Source: Schlegelella_A sp036263655 (GTDB taxonomy: Bacteria; Pseudomonadota; Gammaproteobacteria; Burkholderiales; Burkholderiaceae_C). From it: a stretch of 64,000 bases of DNA. Positions 17,099 through 24,402 of the stretch are shown here, piece by piece. Position numbers and translations under genes: made by a program. Every line of letters begins with the position of its first letter. Positions within the stretch are counted from its first letter, which is position 1. Location: NCBI GenBank assembly GCA_036263655.1, contig DATAGP010000059.1, positions 1 through 64,000 of the forward strand. The letters are read 5' to 3'. The notes beneath the pieces are model-generated. The model was not told the DNA's origin, did no database searches, and saw nothing but the letters and a program-made list of their open reading frames with translations.

Positions 17099-17125
17099 AG
17101 CCTCGCTTCCCGGCGGCTCCGCGGT

Positions 17126-17131
17126 TATACT
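17126..17131 (+). promoter_or_regulatory. rpmB: Candidate -10 box of the rpmB-rpmG promoter
   Basis: TATACT lies 90 bp upstream of the rpmB start, shortly after trxB ends. The matching -35 region is poor (TCGCTT at 17103-17108), so the assignment rests on the -10 alone. A GGAG ribosome-binding site stands just before the rpmB ATG at 17222. Confidence 0.4.
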
Positions 17132-17221
17132 TGCGGGCTTTGCCGCCCGGCCGGGCATGTCCCGGCGAGGCCGCCGATCCCGGCAGCCCGAGCAGGCTCA
17201 ACACAGTCACGGAGAAGCGTC

Positions 17222-17455
17222 ATGGCACGCGTCTGTCAGGTCACGGGCAAGCGCCCGATGGTGGGAAACAACGTCTCCCACGCCAACAACAAGACGAAGC
17301 GCCGCTTCCTCCCCAATCTGCAATACCGCAGGTTCTGGGTGGAGGGCGAGAACCGCTGGGTGCGTCTGCGCGTGAGCAACGCCGCGCTGCGCCTCATCGA
17401 CAAGATCGGGATCGACGAAGTCGTCGCCGGCCTGCGCGCCCGCGGCGAGATCTAG
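17222..17455 (+). CDS. rpmB: 50S ribosomal protein L28
   Basis: A 77-residue protein beginning MARVCQVTGKRPMVGNN, the canonical bacterial L28 start, with SHANNKTKRRFLPNLQ following. Length and sequence are those of betaproteobacterial L28 (77-78 residues). It is a core 50S subunit protein. rpmG follows 12 bp downstream, the universal rpmB-rpmG pair. The start has a good GGAG Shine-Dalgarno. Confidence 0.97.
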   Translation: MARVCQVTGKRPMVGNNVSHANNKTKRRFLPNLQYRRFWVEGENRWVRLRVSNAALRLIDKIGIDEVVAGLRARGEI

Positions 17456-17467
17456 GGGAGCACGGAC

Positions 17468-17635
17468 ATGGCCAAGGGTGGACGCGAGAAGGTGAAGCTC
17501 GAATCGAGCGCCGGGACCGGTCACTTCTACACGACCGACAAGAACAAGAAGACGACGCCGGAGAAGCTCGAAATGATGAAGTTCGACCCGAAGGCGCGCA
17601 AGCACGTGACCTACAAGGAAACGAAGCTGAAATAG
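17468..17635 (+). CDS. rpmG: 50S ribosomal protein L33
   Basis: A 55-residue protein, MAKGGREKVKLESSAGTGHF at its N-terminus, with YTTDKNKKTTPEKLE and the C-terminus KHVTYKETKLK. This is the cysteine-free (zinc-independent) L33 typical of most Proteobacteria. The start is preceded by GGGGAGCACGGAC, a good ribosome-binding site 12 bp after rpmB. It is short enough to be missed by length-filtered gene calls. Confidence 0.97.
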   Translation: MAKGGREKVKLESSAGTGHFYTTDKNKKTTPEKLEMMKFDPKARKHVTYKETKLK

Positions 17636-17655
17636 GACGCTTCGCTGAGTTCAGC

Positions 17656-17674
17656 GGGGTCGCTGTGCGACCCC
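17656..17674 (+). terminator. First hairpin downstream of rpmG
   Basis: GGGGTCGC and GCGACCCC, perfect 8-bp arms with a 3-base loop, 20 bp after the rpmG stop. There is no T-run directly after it. It precedes a stronger terminator at 17693-17720 that contains the same GGGTCGC core. Confidence 0.5.
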
Positions 17675-17692
17675 TGCAAGTCAGCAGAAATG

Positions 17693-17720
17693 CAAAAGGG
17701 TCGCCGCGGCGACCCTTTTG
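17693..17720. terminator. Bidirectional Rho-independent terminator between rpmG and desaturase
   Basis: A perfect 28-bp inverted repeat: arm CAAAAGGGTCGCCG (17693-17706) and its exact complement CGGCGACCCTTTTG (17707-17720). The flanking A-run and T-run make it work for rpmG on the plus strand and for the convergent desaturase gene, whose stop is at 17737, on the minus strand. Confidence 0.85.
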
Positions 17721-17736
17721 CTTGGCTGGCCTCGCG

Positions 17737-18960
17737 CTATGCGTGCGCGGCGCGCAGGCGCAGCGCGAACTCCTGGAGTGCGGCGATGCCGCTCTCTTCG
17801 GCCTTGCGCAGCCAGGCCTGCAGGTCGGCGACGAGCTGCTCGGCCGAGACGTTCGTCCGGGTCCAGAGCATGCGCAGTTCTTCGCGCATGGCCACGAGCT
17901 TGGCCAGGTACGGGCTCAGCGCCACGGCCTGGGCGACCTGCGCCTTCACGTCCGCCGGGATCTTGTCGGCATCGCGGTGCAGCCAGCGTCGCGCGATGCG
18001 CATGTGCGCCAGGTGAGCGGCACCGCCCTCCCCCTCGGCTTTCAGGCGCTGGACCTCGGCCCGGCTGGCGCGGCGCAGGCTGCGCGCGTAGGTCGCCATC
18101 ACCTCGTAGCGGTTGGCGATGATCGCCTCGAGCGTCTTCCCGTCGGCGACGGGCTTGACGGCGCCGAGCTTCATCTGCGGGACGGTCTTGCGGACCTTGG
18201 CGAGGCCGAGCAGCTCGAGGCCGCGGATGTAGGCCCAGCCGATGTCGAACTCGAACGGCTTCACCGACAGCTTGGCCGACGTCGGGTAGGTGTGGTGGTT
18301 GTTGTGCAGCTCCTCGCCGCCGATGACCAGCCCCCAGGGCAGCACGTTGCGGCTGGCGTCGGACGCCTCGAAGTTGCGGTAGCCCCACCAGTGGCCGATG
18401 CCGTTGACGATGCCGGCGGCGGTGATGGGGATCCACAGCATCTGCACGGCCCAGACCGTGAGGCCGATCGCCCCGAACAGGTACAGGTTGATGATCAGCA
18501 TCAGGCCGACGCCCTGCCAGCTGAAGCGCGTGTAGAGGTTGCGCTCGATCCAGTCGTCGGGGGTGCCGTGGCCGAACTTGGCGAGCGTGTCCTGGTTCTT
18601 GGCTTCCGCACGGTACAGCTCGCTGCCGCGCAGGAGCACGGTGCGGATGCCGCGCGTCTGCGGGCTGTGCGGGTCGTCGTGGGTCTCGCAGCGGGCGTGG
18701 TGCTTGCGGTGGATGGCCACCCATTCCTTGGTCACCATCCCGGTGGTGAGCCACAGCCAGAAGCGGAAGAAGTGCGACGGGATCGCGTGCAGGTCGAGGG
18801 CGCGATGCGCCTGGGCCCGGTGCAGGAAGACCGTCACCGACGCGATCGTGATGTGCGTCGCGATCAGCGTGAAGAGCAGGATCTCCCAGCCATTGAATCC
18901 GGAGAAGCCATGTGCGAGCCAGGTCAGAAGCGCATCGGACACGGTATTCAGCAAATTCAT
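17737..18960 (-). CDS. Membrane fatty acid (acyl-CoA/acyl-lipid) desaturase with C-terminal helical tail
   Basis: A 407-residue protein. Residues 1-260 are a delta-9-type membrane desaturase: three His boxes HRAQAH (47-52), HRKHH (84-88) and HNNHH (219-223) bind the di-iron centre, and hydrophobic segments lie at about 25-45, 65-80, 150-185. It would introduce a double bond in membrane acyl chains using O2. The last 140 residues are not part of the usual fold: they are charged, helical, and end with WLRKAEESGIAALQEFALRL, which resembles the C-terminal helices of ISL3-family transposases. A bidirectional terminator follows. The promoter region has two CGGATATC repeats 20 bp apart. Confidence 0.88.
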   Translation of the reverse strand: MNLLNTVSDALLTWLAHGFSGFNGWEILLFTLIATHITIASVTVFLHRAQAHRALDLHAIPSHFFRFWLWLTTGMVTKEWVAIHRKHHARCETHDDPHSPQTRGIRTVLLRGSELYRAEAKNQDTLAKFGHGTPDDWIERNLYTRFSWQGVGLMLIINLYLFGAIGLTVWAVQMLWIPITAAGIVNGIGHWWGYRNFEASDASRNVLPWGLVIGGEELHNNHHTYPTSAKLSVKPFEFDIGWAYIRGLELLGLAKVRKTVPQMKLGAVKPVADGKTLEAIIANRYEVMATYARSLRRASRAEVQRLKAEGEGGAAHLAHMRIARRWLHRDADKIPADVKAQVAQAVALSPYLAKLVAMREELRMLWTRTNVSAEQLVADLQAWLRKAEESGIAALQEFALRLRAAHA

Positions 18961-19012
18961 TGAGAGCCTTTGTTAACTCGGCAAAGCGTCGATTCTATTC
19001 GAGGCTCCCCCG

Positions 19013-19040
19013 CGGATATCCTTGGAAAACGACGGATATC
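19013..19040. promoter_or_regulatory. Direct repeats CGGATATC upstream of the desaturase
   Basis: CGGATATC occurs at 19013-19020 and again at 19033-19040, exactly 20 bp (two helical turns) apart, 53 bp upstream of the desaturase start. Each contains the palindrome GATATC. The spacing suits cooperative binding of a regulator to one DNA face. This 117-bp region lies between the desaturase start and the rsmB stop. Confidence 0.4.
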
Positions 19041-19077
19041 ACGCCGCACAGCCGATGTTGCACCTCGCGGCGGCAAT

Positions 19078-20358
19078 TCAACGTCTGCGCCAGGCCGCCG
19101 CGAAGAAGCAGTCGGTGCCGTGGCGATGCGTCCACAGGCGCAGGTCGCTGCCGCTGACGAGCGCCTCTGACTTCTCGACCTGCGCCCGCTGCAGGAGCTC
19201 GAGCATCGGGATCCGTTCGAAGCTGGATTCAAAACGCGCGTCGAAGTCGTGGGCCACGGCTTCGTTCTCGGCTTCGAGCACGCTGCATGTCGCGTAGACC
19301 AGCCGCCCTCCGGCCTTCACCAGCTGCGCCGCGGCAGCCAGGATGGATCGCTGCCTGGGGCCGAGCTCCTCCAGAAGCGCCGGCGTGTGCCGCCACTTGA
19401 GGTCGGGATGGCGGCGCAAGGTGCCGGTCCCGCTGCAGGGTGCGTCGACCAGCACGCGATCGACCTTGCCGTCGAGACGCGTGACGCGCTCGTCGCGCTC
19501 GTGCGCGATGCGCGTCGGGTGAACGTTGGAAAGGCCGCTGCGGGCGAGTCGCGGCTCGATCTGGGCGAGGCGGTGCGCCGACACGTCGAACGCGTACAGC
19601 CGGCCGGTGCTGCGCATCTGCGCTCCGATGGCCAGGGTCTTGCCTCCTGCTCCGGCGCAGAAGTCGACCACCGTCTCGCCGCGCCGCGCGCCGACGAGCA
19701 GGGCGAGGAGCTGGCTGCCCTCGTCCTGCACCTCGACGATGCCGCGCGCGAACGCCTCCGATCGCTGCAAAGAGGGCTTGCCGGGCACGCGCAGGCCGAG
19801 CGGCGACCAGGGTGTCGGAACGGCCTGGACGCCTTCCTGGCGCAGGCGCTCGATGGCGTCGTCGCGCCGCGCGTTGAGAACGTTGACGCGCAGGTCGAGC
19901 GGCGCGGCTGCCTCCGTGCTCTCGACCCATGCGGCGAATTCGCTGCCGAGCGATTGCCGCACGGGTGCGGCGATCCACTCCGGCAGGTTGTGACGGGCGG
20001 GCTCCGGGAGCGAGGCCGGATCGATGCGCTCGCAAGCGCGCAGCCAGTCGGCTTCGCCAGGCACCAGCGAAGCCGCCCGCGAGCCCTCGCTGCCTTGCCA
20101 TCCCAGCAATGTCAGCCGTCGTTCGAGCGTACCGGTGCCCGAGGCTGCGAGATGTCTGTAGAGGCCGAGCCGCCGCAGCACGGCGTAGACAGTGTCGGCG
20201 ATCGCCTGCCGGTCGCGCGCGCCGAGAGATCGGTGCTCGCGGAAGAACGCGGCAACGACGGCATCGGCCGGCTCGGCGAATCGCAGGACCCGTCCGACGA
20301 GCTCGACGGCTCTGTCGAGCAGCGCAGCCGGCGCCCCGGCGCGACGAGGGGAAGGCAC
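19078..20358 (-). CDS. rsmB: 16S rRNA m5C967 methyltransferase RsmB
   Basis: A 426-residue RsmB/NOP-family enzyme. The N-terminal 140 residues are the NusB-like RNA-binding domain. The catalytic domain shows VQDEGSQLLALLV, the SAM loop FCAGAGGKTLA, motif IV DAPCSGTGTLRRHPD and motif VI YATCSVLEAENE with the catalytic Cys. It methylates C967 of 16S rRNA. It is preceded by purN with only a 4-bp gap, so they share a transcript. In many proteobacteria rsmB follows fmt; here the formyltransferase upstream is purN. Confidence 0.92.
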   Translation of the reverse strand: MPSPRRAGAPAALLDRAVELVGRVLRFAEPADAVVAAFFREHRSLGARDRQAIADTVYAVLRRLGLYRHLAASGTGTLERRLTLLGWQGSEGSRAASLVPGEADWLRACERIDPASLPEPARHNLPEWIAAPVRQSLGSEFAAWVESTEAAAPLDLRVNVLNARRDDAIERLRQEGVQAVPTPWSPLGLRVPGKPSLQRSEAFARGIVEVQDEGSQLLALLVGARRGETVVDFCAGAGGKTLAIGAQMRSTGRLYAFDVSAHRLAQIEPRLARSGLSNVHPTRIAHERDERVTRLDGKVDRVLVDAPCSGTGTLRRHPDLKWRHTPALLEELGPRQRSILAAAAQLVKAGGRLVYATCSVLEAENEAVAHDFDARFESSFERIPMLELLQRAQVEKSEALVSGSDLRLWTHRHGTDCFFAAAWRRR

Positions 20359-20362
20359 CTTC

Positions 20363-21016
20363 CTACGACGTCGCCGTGCCCGTGCCGAGCTCGCCCAGCA
20401 GCTGCGGCGCCCCGCCGCGGTGGCGCACGACGCCGTCCTGCTGCTGCAGCGCCCCGGCCACCAGCCAGCCGACGGCGCGCGGATACAGCCGGTGCTCCTG
20501 CGCCAGCACGCGTGCGGCGAGCGAAGCCTCGCTGTCGTCGGGCAGGACCGGGACGACGGCCTGGCTGATGATCGGGCCGTGGTCGAGCTCGCTGGTCACG
20601 AAGTGCACCGTGGCGCCGGTCACCTTGCAGCCGGCGGCGAGAGCGCGGCGATGCGTGTGCAGGCCCGGAAACGACGGCAGCAGCGACGGGTGGATGTTGA
20701 CGAGCCGGCCCGCGAAGCGTTGCACGAACTCGGCGCCGAGGTTGCGCATGAAGCCGGCCAGCGCGACGATGTCGGGGACGAAGCGGTCGACCACGCGTGC
20801 GAGCTCGGCGTCGAAGACGGCGCGCTGGGCGAACACACGATGGTCGACCACCGCCGTCTCGATGCCGTGCGCCGCCGCGAACGCCAGCCCCGCGGCATCC
20901 GGCCGATTGCTCACCACGGCCGCGATGCGCGCGTCCCAGCCTTCGGCAGCGCAGGCGCGCACGATCGCCTCCATGTTCGAGCCGCGTCCCGACACGAGGA
21001 TGACGATGTTCTTCAT
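20363..21016 (-). CDS. purN: Phosphoribosylglycinamide formyltransferase PurN
   Basis: A 217-residue GAR transformylase. The N-terminus MKNIVILVSGRGSNMEAI is the family signature; the catalytic set NIHPSLLPSFPG with His, then HRRAL and the Asp in TSELDHGPII, is complete. It transfers a formyl group from 10-formyl-THF to GAR in purine synthesis. It faces trpS across a 46-bp divergent promoter gap and runs into rsmB. Length matches the family (about 210). Confidence 0.94.
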   Translation of the reverse strand: MKNIVILVSGRGSNMEAIVRACAAEGWDARIAAVVSNRPDAAGLAFAAAHGIETAVVDHRVFAQRAVFDAELARVVDRFVPDIVALAGFMRNLGAEFVQRFAGRLVNIHPSLLPSFPGLHTHRRALAAGCKVTGATVHFVTSELDHGPIISQAVVPVLPDDSEASLAARVLAQEHRLYPRAVGWLVAGALQQQDGVVRHRGGAPQLLGELGTGTATS

Positions 21017-21053
21017 GGCGGCGGAAGTGTATCGGCGCGCTCTCGCGCAAACC

Positions 21054-21059
21054 TACAAT
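21054..21059 (+). promoter_or_regulatory. trpS: Candidate -10 box for trpS
   Basis: TACAAT in the short purN-trpS gap. If it is the -10 element, transcription would start near 21066, beyond the ATG at 21062, which supports the second ATG at 21083 as the true trpS start. No clear -35 is visible. Confidence 0.35.
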
Positions 21060-21082
21060 CGATGCCTTTTGCGCAGCGTCCG

Positions 21083-22318
21083 ATGAGCGACCTTCCCGCC
21101 CCCGCCAGCGTCACCGCGGCGCGCCGACAGCGCGTCCTCTCGGGCATGCGGCCGACGGGCGCCATGCACCTCGGGCACTTCCACGGCGCGCTCAAGAACT
21201 GGGTGAGGCTGCAGGACCAGTACGACTGCTTCTACTTCGTCGCCGACTGGCACGCGCTGACGACCCACTACGAAGAGCGCGACGTGATCGGCAGCAGCGG
21301 CCACGAGATGGTCATCGACTGGCTCGCCGCCGGGCTCGACCCCGACAAGGTGACGCTCTTCATCCAGAGCCGGCTGCCCGAGCACGCCGAGCTCTTCACG
21401 CTGCTGGCGATGGGGACGCCCCTCAGCTGGCTGGAGCGGATGCCGACCTACAAGGACCAGATCGAGAAGCTCAAGGAGCGCGACCTGGCGACCTACGGCT
21501 TCCTCGGCTACCCGCTGCTGCAGGCGGCCGACATCCTCATCTACCGGGCCGCCTTCGTTCCGGTCGGCGTCGACCAGGCGCCCCATGTCGAGATCACGCG
21601 CGAGGTCGCCCGGCGCTTCAATCATCTCTATGGCCGCGAGCCGGACTTCGAGTCGCGTGCCCGTGCCGTCGTGAAGAAGCTGGCCAAGACGGACGCGCGC
21701 GCCTTCGAGGCGGCCCGGCAGGCGTTCCAGGAGAGTGGCGACACCGCCGCGCTGGAGCGGGGCCGGGCCCTGATCGCGGCCAGCGGGGCCCTGAGCAGCA
21801 GCGACCGCGAACGCCTCGAAGGCTATCTCCGCGGCACCGGCAAGACGATCCTCGTCGAGCCCGACGTGCTGCTGACCGAGAACTCGAAGCTCGTCGGGCT
21901 CGACGGCGAGAAGATGAGCAAGAGCTACGGCAATTCGATCGCCATGCGCGAAGAGCCGGCGGAGGTCGAACGCAAGATCCGCCGCATGCCGACGGATCCT
22001 GCGCGCGTCCATCGCAGCGATCCGGGCAACTACGAAGTCTGCCCGGTGTGGCGCTTCCATCAGGTCTATTCGACCGAGGAAACGAAGGACTGGGTGCGGC
22101 ACGGTTGCACGACGGCGGCCATCGGCTGCCTGGACTGCAAGCAGCCCGTAATCGAGGCGATCCAGCGCGAGCAGGCGCCGTGGCGCGAGCGTGCCGAGCC
22201 CTACCTCACCAACCCCAAGCGCGTCCACTGGATCCTCGAGGTCGGCACCGAGCGGGCTCGCGCCGTCGCCCGCGAGACCATGCGCGAGGTGCGCGACGCC
22301 ATGGGCATCAGCTACTGA
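21083..22318 (+). CDS. trpS: Tryptophan--tRNA ligase
   Basis: A class I aminoacyl-tRNA synthetase of 411 residues from the ATG at 21083 (418 from 21062). The HIGH-like motif is MHLGHFHG and the KMSKS motif is EKMSKSYGNS. It is longer than the 330-residue E. coli enzyme: about 50-70 residues are inserted around REVARRFNHLYGREPDFESR through the helical region before the KMSKS loop, a feature I associate with other betaproteobacterial TrpRS. It converges on plsY with 12 bp between the stop codons. Confidence 0.94.
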   Translation: MSDLPAPASVTAARRQRVLSGMRPTGAMHLGHFHGALKNWVRLQDQYDCFYFVADWHALTTHYEERDVIGSSGHEMVIDWLAAGLDPDKVTLFIQSRLPEHAELFTLLAMGTPLSWLERMPTYKDQIEKLKERDLATYGFLGYPLLQAADILIYRAAFVPVGVDQAPHVEITREVARRFNHLYGREPDFESRARAVVKKLAKTDARAFEAARQAFQESGDTAALERGRALIAASGALSSSDRERLEGYLRGTGKTILVEPDVLLTENSKLVGLDGEKMSKSYGNSIAMREEPAEVERKIRRMPTDPARVHRSDPGNYEVCPVWRFHQVYSTEETKDWVRHGCTTAAIGCLDCKQPVIEAIQREQAPWRERAEPYLTNPKRVHWILEVGTERARAVARETMREVRDAMGISY

Positions 22319-22330
22319 GCCGGCGACGGC

Positions 22331-22963
22331 TCAGCGCATCGCAGCCTTCTGGCCGATCCGGCTTTCGGTGCCGGCGACGAGCTTCCTGATGTTGCCGCTG
22401 TGCCGCCACACGAGGAGCAGGCTCATGACCACGAGCGCCAGCGCGATCGGACCGGTCCCGACCGTCAGCAGCTGCCAGAACGGGGCGAAGGCCGCGGCGA
22501 CCAGCGAGGCCAGTGACGAGTAGCGGAAGAAGGCGGCGATGATCGCCCAGGTGGCGATCGTGGCGCCGCCGAGGAGCGGATCGATGCCGAGCAAGGCACC
22601 CGCCGCGGTGGCGACGCCCTTGCCGCCCTTGAAGCGGAAGAAGACCGGCCACAGGTGGCCGAGGAACGCGCCGAGCGCGACCATCGCGACGGCGCCGTCG
22701 CCGAGGCCGTAGCGGCGTCCCAGGTGCACGGCCAGCGCCACCGGCACGTAGCCCTTTAGCGCATCGAGCAGCAGGGTGAGCACCGCGGCCGCCTTGTTGC
22801 CGGAACGAAGGACGTTGGTCGCGCCGGGGTTGCCCGAACCATAGCTGCGCGGGTCGTTGAGGCCCATGAGCCGGCTGACGATCACCGCGAAGGAGAGCGA
22901 GCCGACGAGGTAGGCGGCGAGGGCCGCAAGCAGAGGCAGGACCGGGGTGATCGTCTGGAGCAT
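22331..22963 (-). CDS. plsY: Acyl-phosphate glycerol-3-phosphate acyltransferase PlsY
   Basis: A 210-residue inner-membrane protein with five predicted membrane helices. The conserved loops are present: GSLSFAVIVSRL with the DPRSYGSGNPGATNVLR motif 1, GHLWPVFFRFKGGKGVAT motif 2, and the third cytoplasmic loop near the C-terminus. PlsY acylates glycerol-3-phosphate using acyl-phosphate made by PlsX. The start ATG at 22963 leaves the normal length for the family. Confidence 0.95.
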   Translation of the reverse strand: MLQTITPVLPLLAALAAYLVGSLSFAVIVSRLMGLNDPRSYGSGNPGATNVLRSGNKAAAVLTLLLDALKGYVPVALAVHLGRRYGLGDGAVAMVALGAFLGHLWPVFFRFKGGKGVATAAGALLGIDPLLGGATIATWAIIAAFFRYSSLASLVAAAFAPFWQLLTVGTGPIALALVVMSLLLVWRHSGNIRKLVAGTESRIGQKAAMR

Positions 22964-23015
22964 CGCGCACCTGGGCGTTGCGGGAGTCGCGGCTATTCTG
23001 CGCCCGCGCCACGCC

Positions 23016-23504
23016 TCACAACGCGCAGTGCACGGGCCGCGCCGCCAGCACCTCGGTCAGCACGCGCGGCTCGATCCCGACCAGAAAGCCGCGCCGCCCG
23101 CCATTGATGCAGATGCGTTCGAGCTCGAGGATGCTCGCTTCCACGTACACCGGCAGATCCTTGCGGGTCGCGAACGGCGACGTCCCGCCGACCTGGTAGC
23201 CGCTGGCGCGCTCGGCCGCCTCCCGCGTGCAGGGCCGGACCTCCTTGCAGCCGATGGCCCGGGCCAGGTTCTTGGTGCTCACCTGCCGGTCGCCGTGCAT
23301 GAGGACGATCAACGGCCGCGCCTTCTCGTCATGCATCACCAGCGTCTTCACGACCGCGTGCTCGTCGATGCCGATCTGCCGCGCCGACTCGGCTGTGCCG
23401 CCGTGCTCGACATAGTCGTAGACGTGCTCGCTGAAGGGGACGCCGGCACGCCGGAGCATCTGCGTCGCCGGCGTTTCGCTCACGTGCGGGGACTTCGTGG
23501 CCAT
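23016..23504 (-). CDS. ybaK: YbaK/EbsC-type Cys-tRNA(Pro)/aminoacyl-tRNA deacylase
   Basis: A 162-residue editing-domain protein. Conserved YbaK landmarks are TLVMHDEKARPLIVLMHGDRQVSTKNLA, split here as the strand and catalytic-Lys region, and the GYQVGGTSPFATRK loop with conserved Gly-Gly. It hydrolyses mis-charged Cys-tRNA(Pro). The start MATKSPHV at 23504 excludes an open upstream extension that would overlap the IclR gene. It lies 17 bp downstream of the IclR gene on the same strand, so some co-transcription is possible, but the gene is widespread and its function independent. Confidence 0.9.
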   Translation of the reverse strand: MATKSPHVSETPATQMLRRAGVPFSEHVYDYVEHGGTAESARQIGIDEHAVVKTLVMHDEKARPLIVLMHGDRQVSTKNLARAIGCKEVRPCTREAAERASGYQVGGTSPFATRKDLPVYVEASILELERICINGGRRGFLVGIEPRVLTEVLAARPVHCAL

Positions 23505-23521
23505 CGCGGCTCTCCCAGGCC

Positions 23522-24304
23522 TCAGACCAGCGCCTGCATCCGCTTCGCCGCGGCCTGCATGGCGGCGAGCTGTCCGACGGCGTCGCGCAAGGACATCCTC
23601 GCCTCCGGCGCGTGCACGGCGATCGCCGCGCGCACGGTGCCCTCCTCGTCCCGCACCGGCACCGCGACGGCGATGAGCCCGGCGATGAACTCGGCCCGGT
23701 CGCAGGAATAGCCCGCCTTGGCGATCTGGATGCACTCGGCACGCAGGGCCTTGGCGCTCGTGATCGTCTTGGCGGTCATCCGCGGCAGGGCGAGCCGGCT
23801 CAGCACCGCCTCGCGCTCGTCTTCCGGCATCGCCGCCAGGAAGAGCTTGCCGCTCGCCGTGCAGTGCAGCGGCACGTGCGATCCGACGTCGAGCGTCAGC
23901 CGGAGCGGCCAGGCCGCCTCGACGCGATCGATGTAGAGCACGCGCGTCCCGTCGAGGGTCGTGAAGTTGCAGGTCTCGCCGATGCGCGCGACGAGCTCGG
24001 CCAGCACGTCGTGGCGCAGCCCGCGCACCACGCCGCAGTTGAGGGTATCGAAGGCGAGGCGGTGCAGCGCCGGGCCGGCGATGAAGCTGCGCTCGCGGAT
24101 GTCGCGGGCCAGGTAGCCGGCATCGACGAGCTGCTCGCAAATGCGGTGCGCGGTCGCCTTGGGCAGGACGAGGCGGGCCGCGAGCTCCGCGAGCGAGAGC
24201 GGCCGGCCGGCACTTGCCAGCAGCGAGAGGAGCGCCAGGCTGCGCCCGGCGGCGGAGCCGTCGCTCGCAGCAGCGGCGCCCAACGCTTCCCGCGTCGTCG
24301 GCAT
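23522..24304 (-). CDS. IclR family transcriptional regulator (GMC/TRAP operon)
   Basis: A 260-residue regulator. Residues about 22-85 are the winged HTH (LSLAELAARLVLPKATAHRI with recognition helix PKATAHRICEQL) and 95-255 the ligand-binding domain (CTASGKLFLAAM, SCDRAEFIAGLIAVAVPV). It is divergent from a GMC oxidoreductase and TRAP transporter operon, the usual arrangement for a regulator of that catabolic operon. Two palindromes GGAAC-N5-GTTCC lie between the genes, one ending 20 bp upstream of this start codon, so repression of itself and of the divergent operon is likely. The start at 24304 was preferred over 24331, which would place the operator inside the gene. Confidence 0.88.
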   Translation of the reverse strand: MPTTREALGAAAASDGSAAGRSLALLSLLASAGRPLSLAELAARLVLPKATAHRICEQLVDAGYLARDIRERSFIAGPALHRLAFDTLNCGVVRGLRHDVLAELVARIGETCNFTTLDGTRVLYIDRVEAAWPLRLTLDVGSHVPLHCTASGKLFLAAMPEDEREAVLSRLALPRMTAKTITSAKALRAECIQIAKAGYSCDRAEFIAGLIAVAVPVRDEEGTVRAAIAVHAPEARMSLRDAVGQLAAMQAAAKRMQALV

Positions 24305-24324
24305 ACGGGTAATCCTCCGAGAAC

Positions 24325-24339
24325 GGAACATTGTGTTCC
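24325..24339. promoter_or_regulatory. IclR-type operator 1
   Basis: Palindrome GGAAC-ATTGT-GTTCC (arms perfect, 5-bp centre; GGAACA and TGTTCC pair over 6 bp) 20 bp upstream of the IclR start. The size and symmetry match IclR-family dimer sites. A second copy with the same geometry lies 46 bp away, centre to centre. Confidence 0.65.
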
Positions 24340-24369
24340 GAAATTCGTTGGCCTACGATGCCTGCGAAA

Positions 24370-24386
24370 CGGAACGCAGCGTTCCG
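24370..24386. promoter_or_regulatory. IclR-type operator 2
   Basis: Perfect 17-bp palindrome CGGAACGC-A-GCGTTCCG, again GGAAC-N5-GTTCC, 16 bp before the preferred GTG start of the GMC oxidoreductase at 24403. Its position at the start of the gene would allow repression of the operon. Confidence 0.65.
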
Positions 24387-24402
24387 GCGAACGAAGAAAA
24401 GG

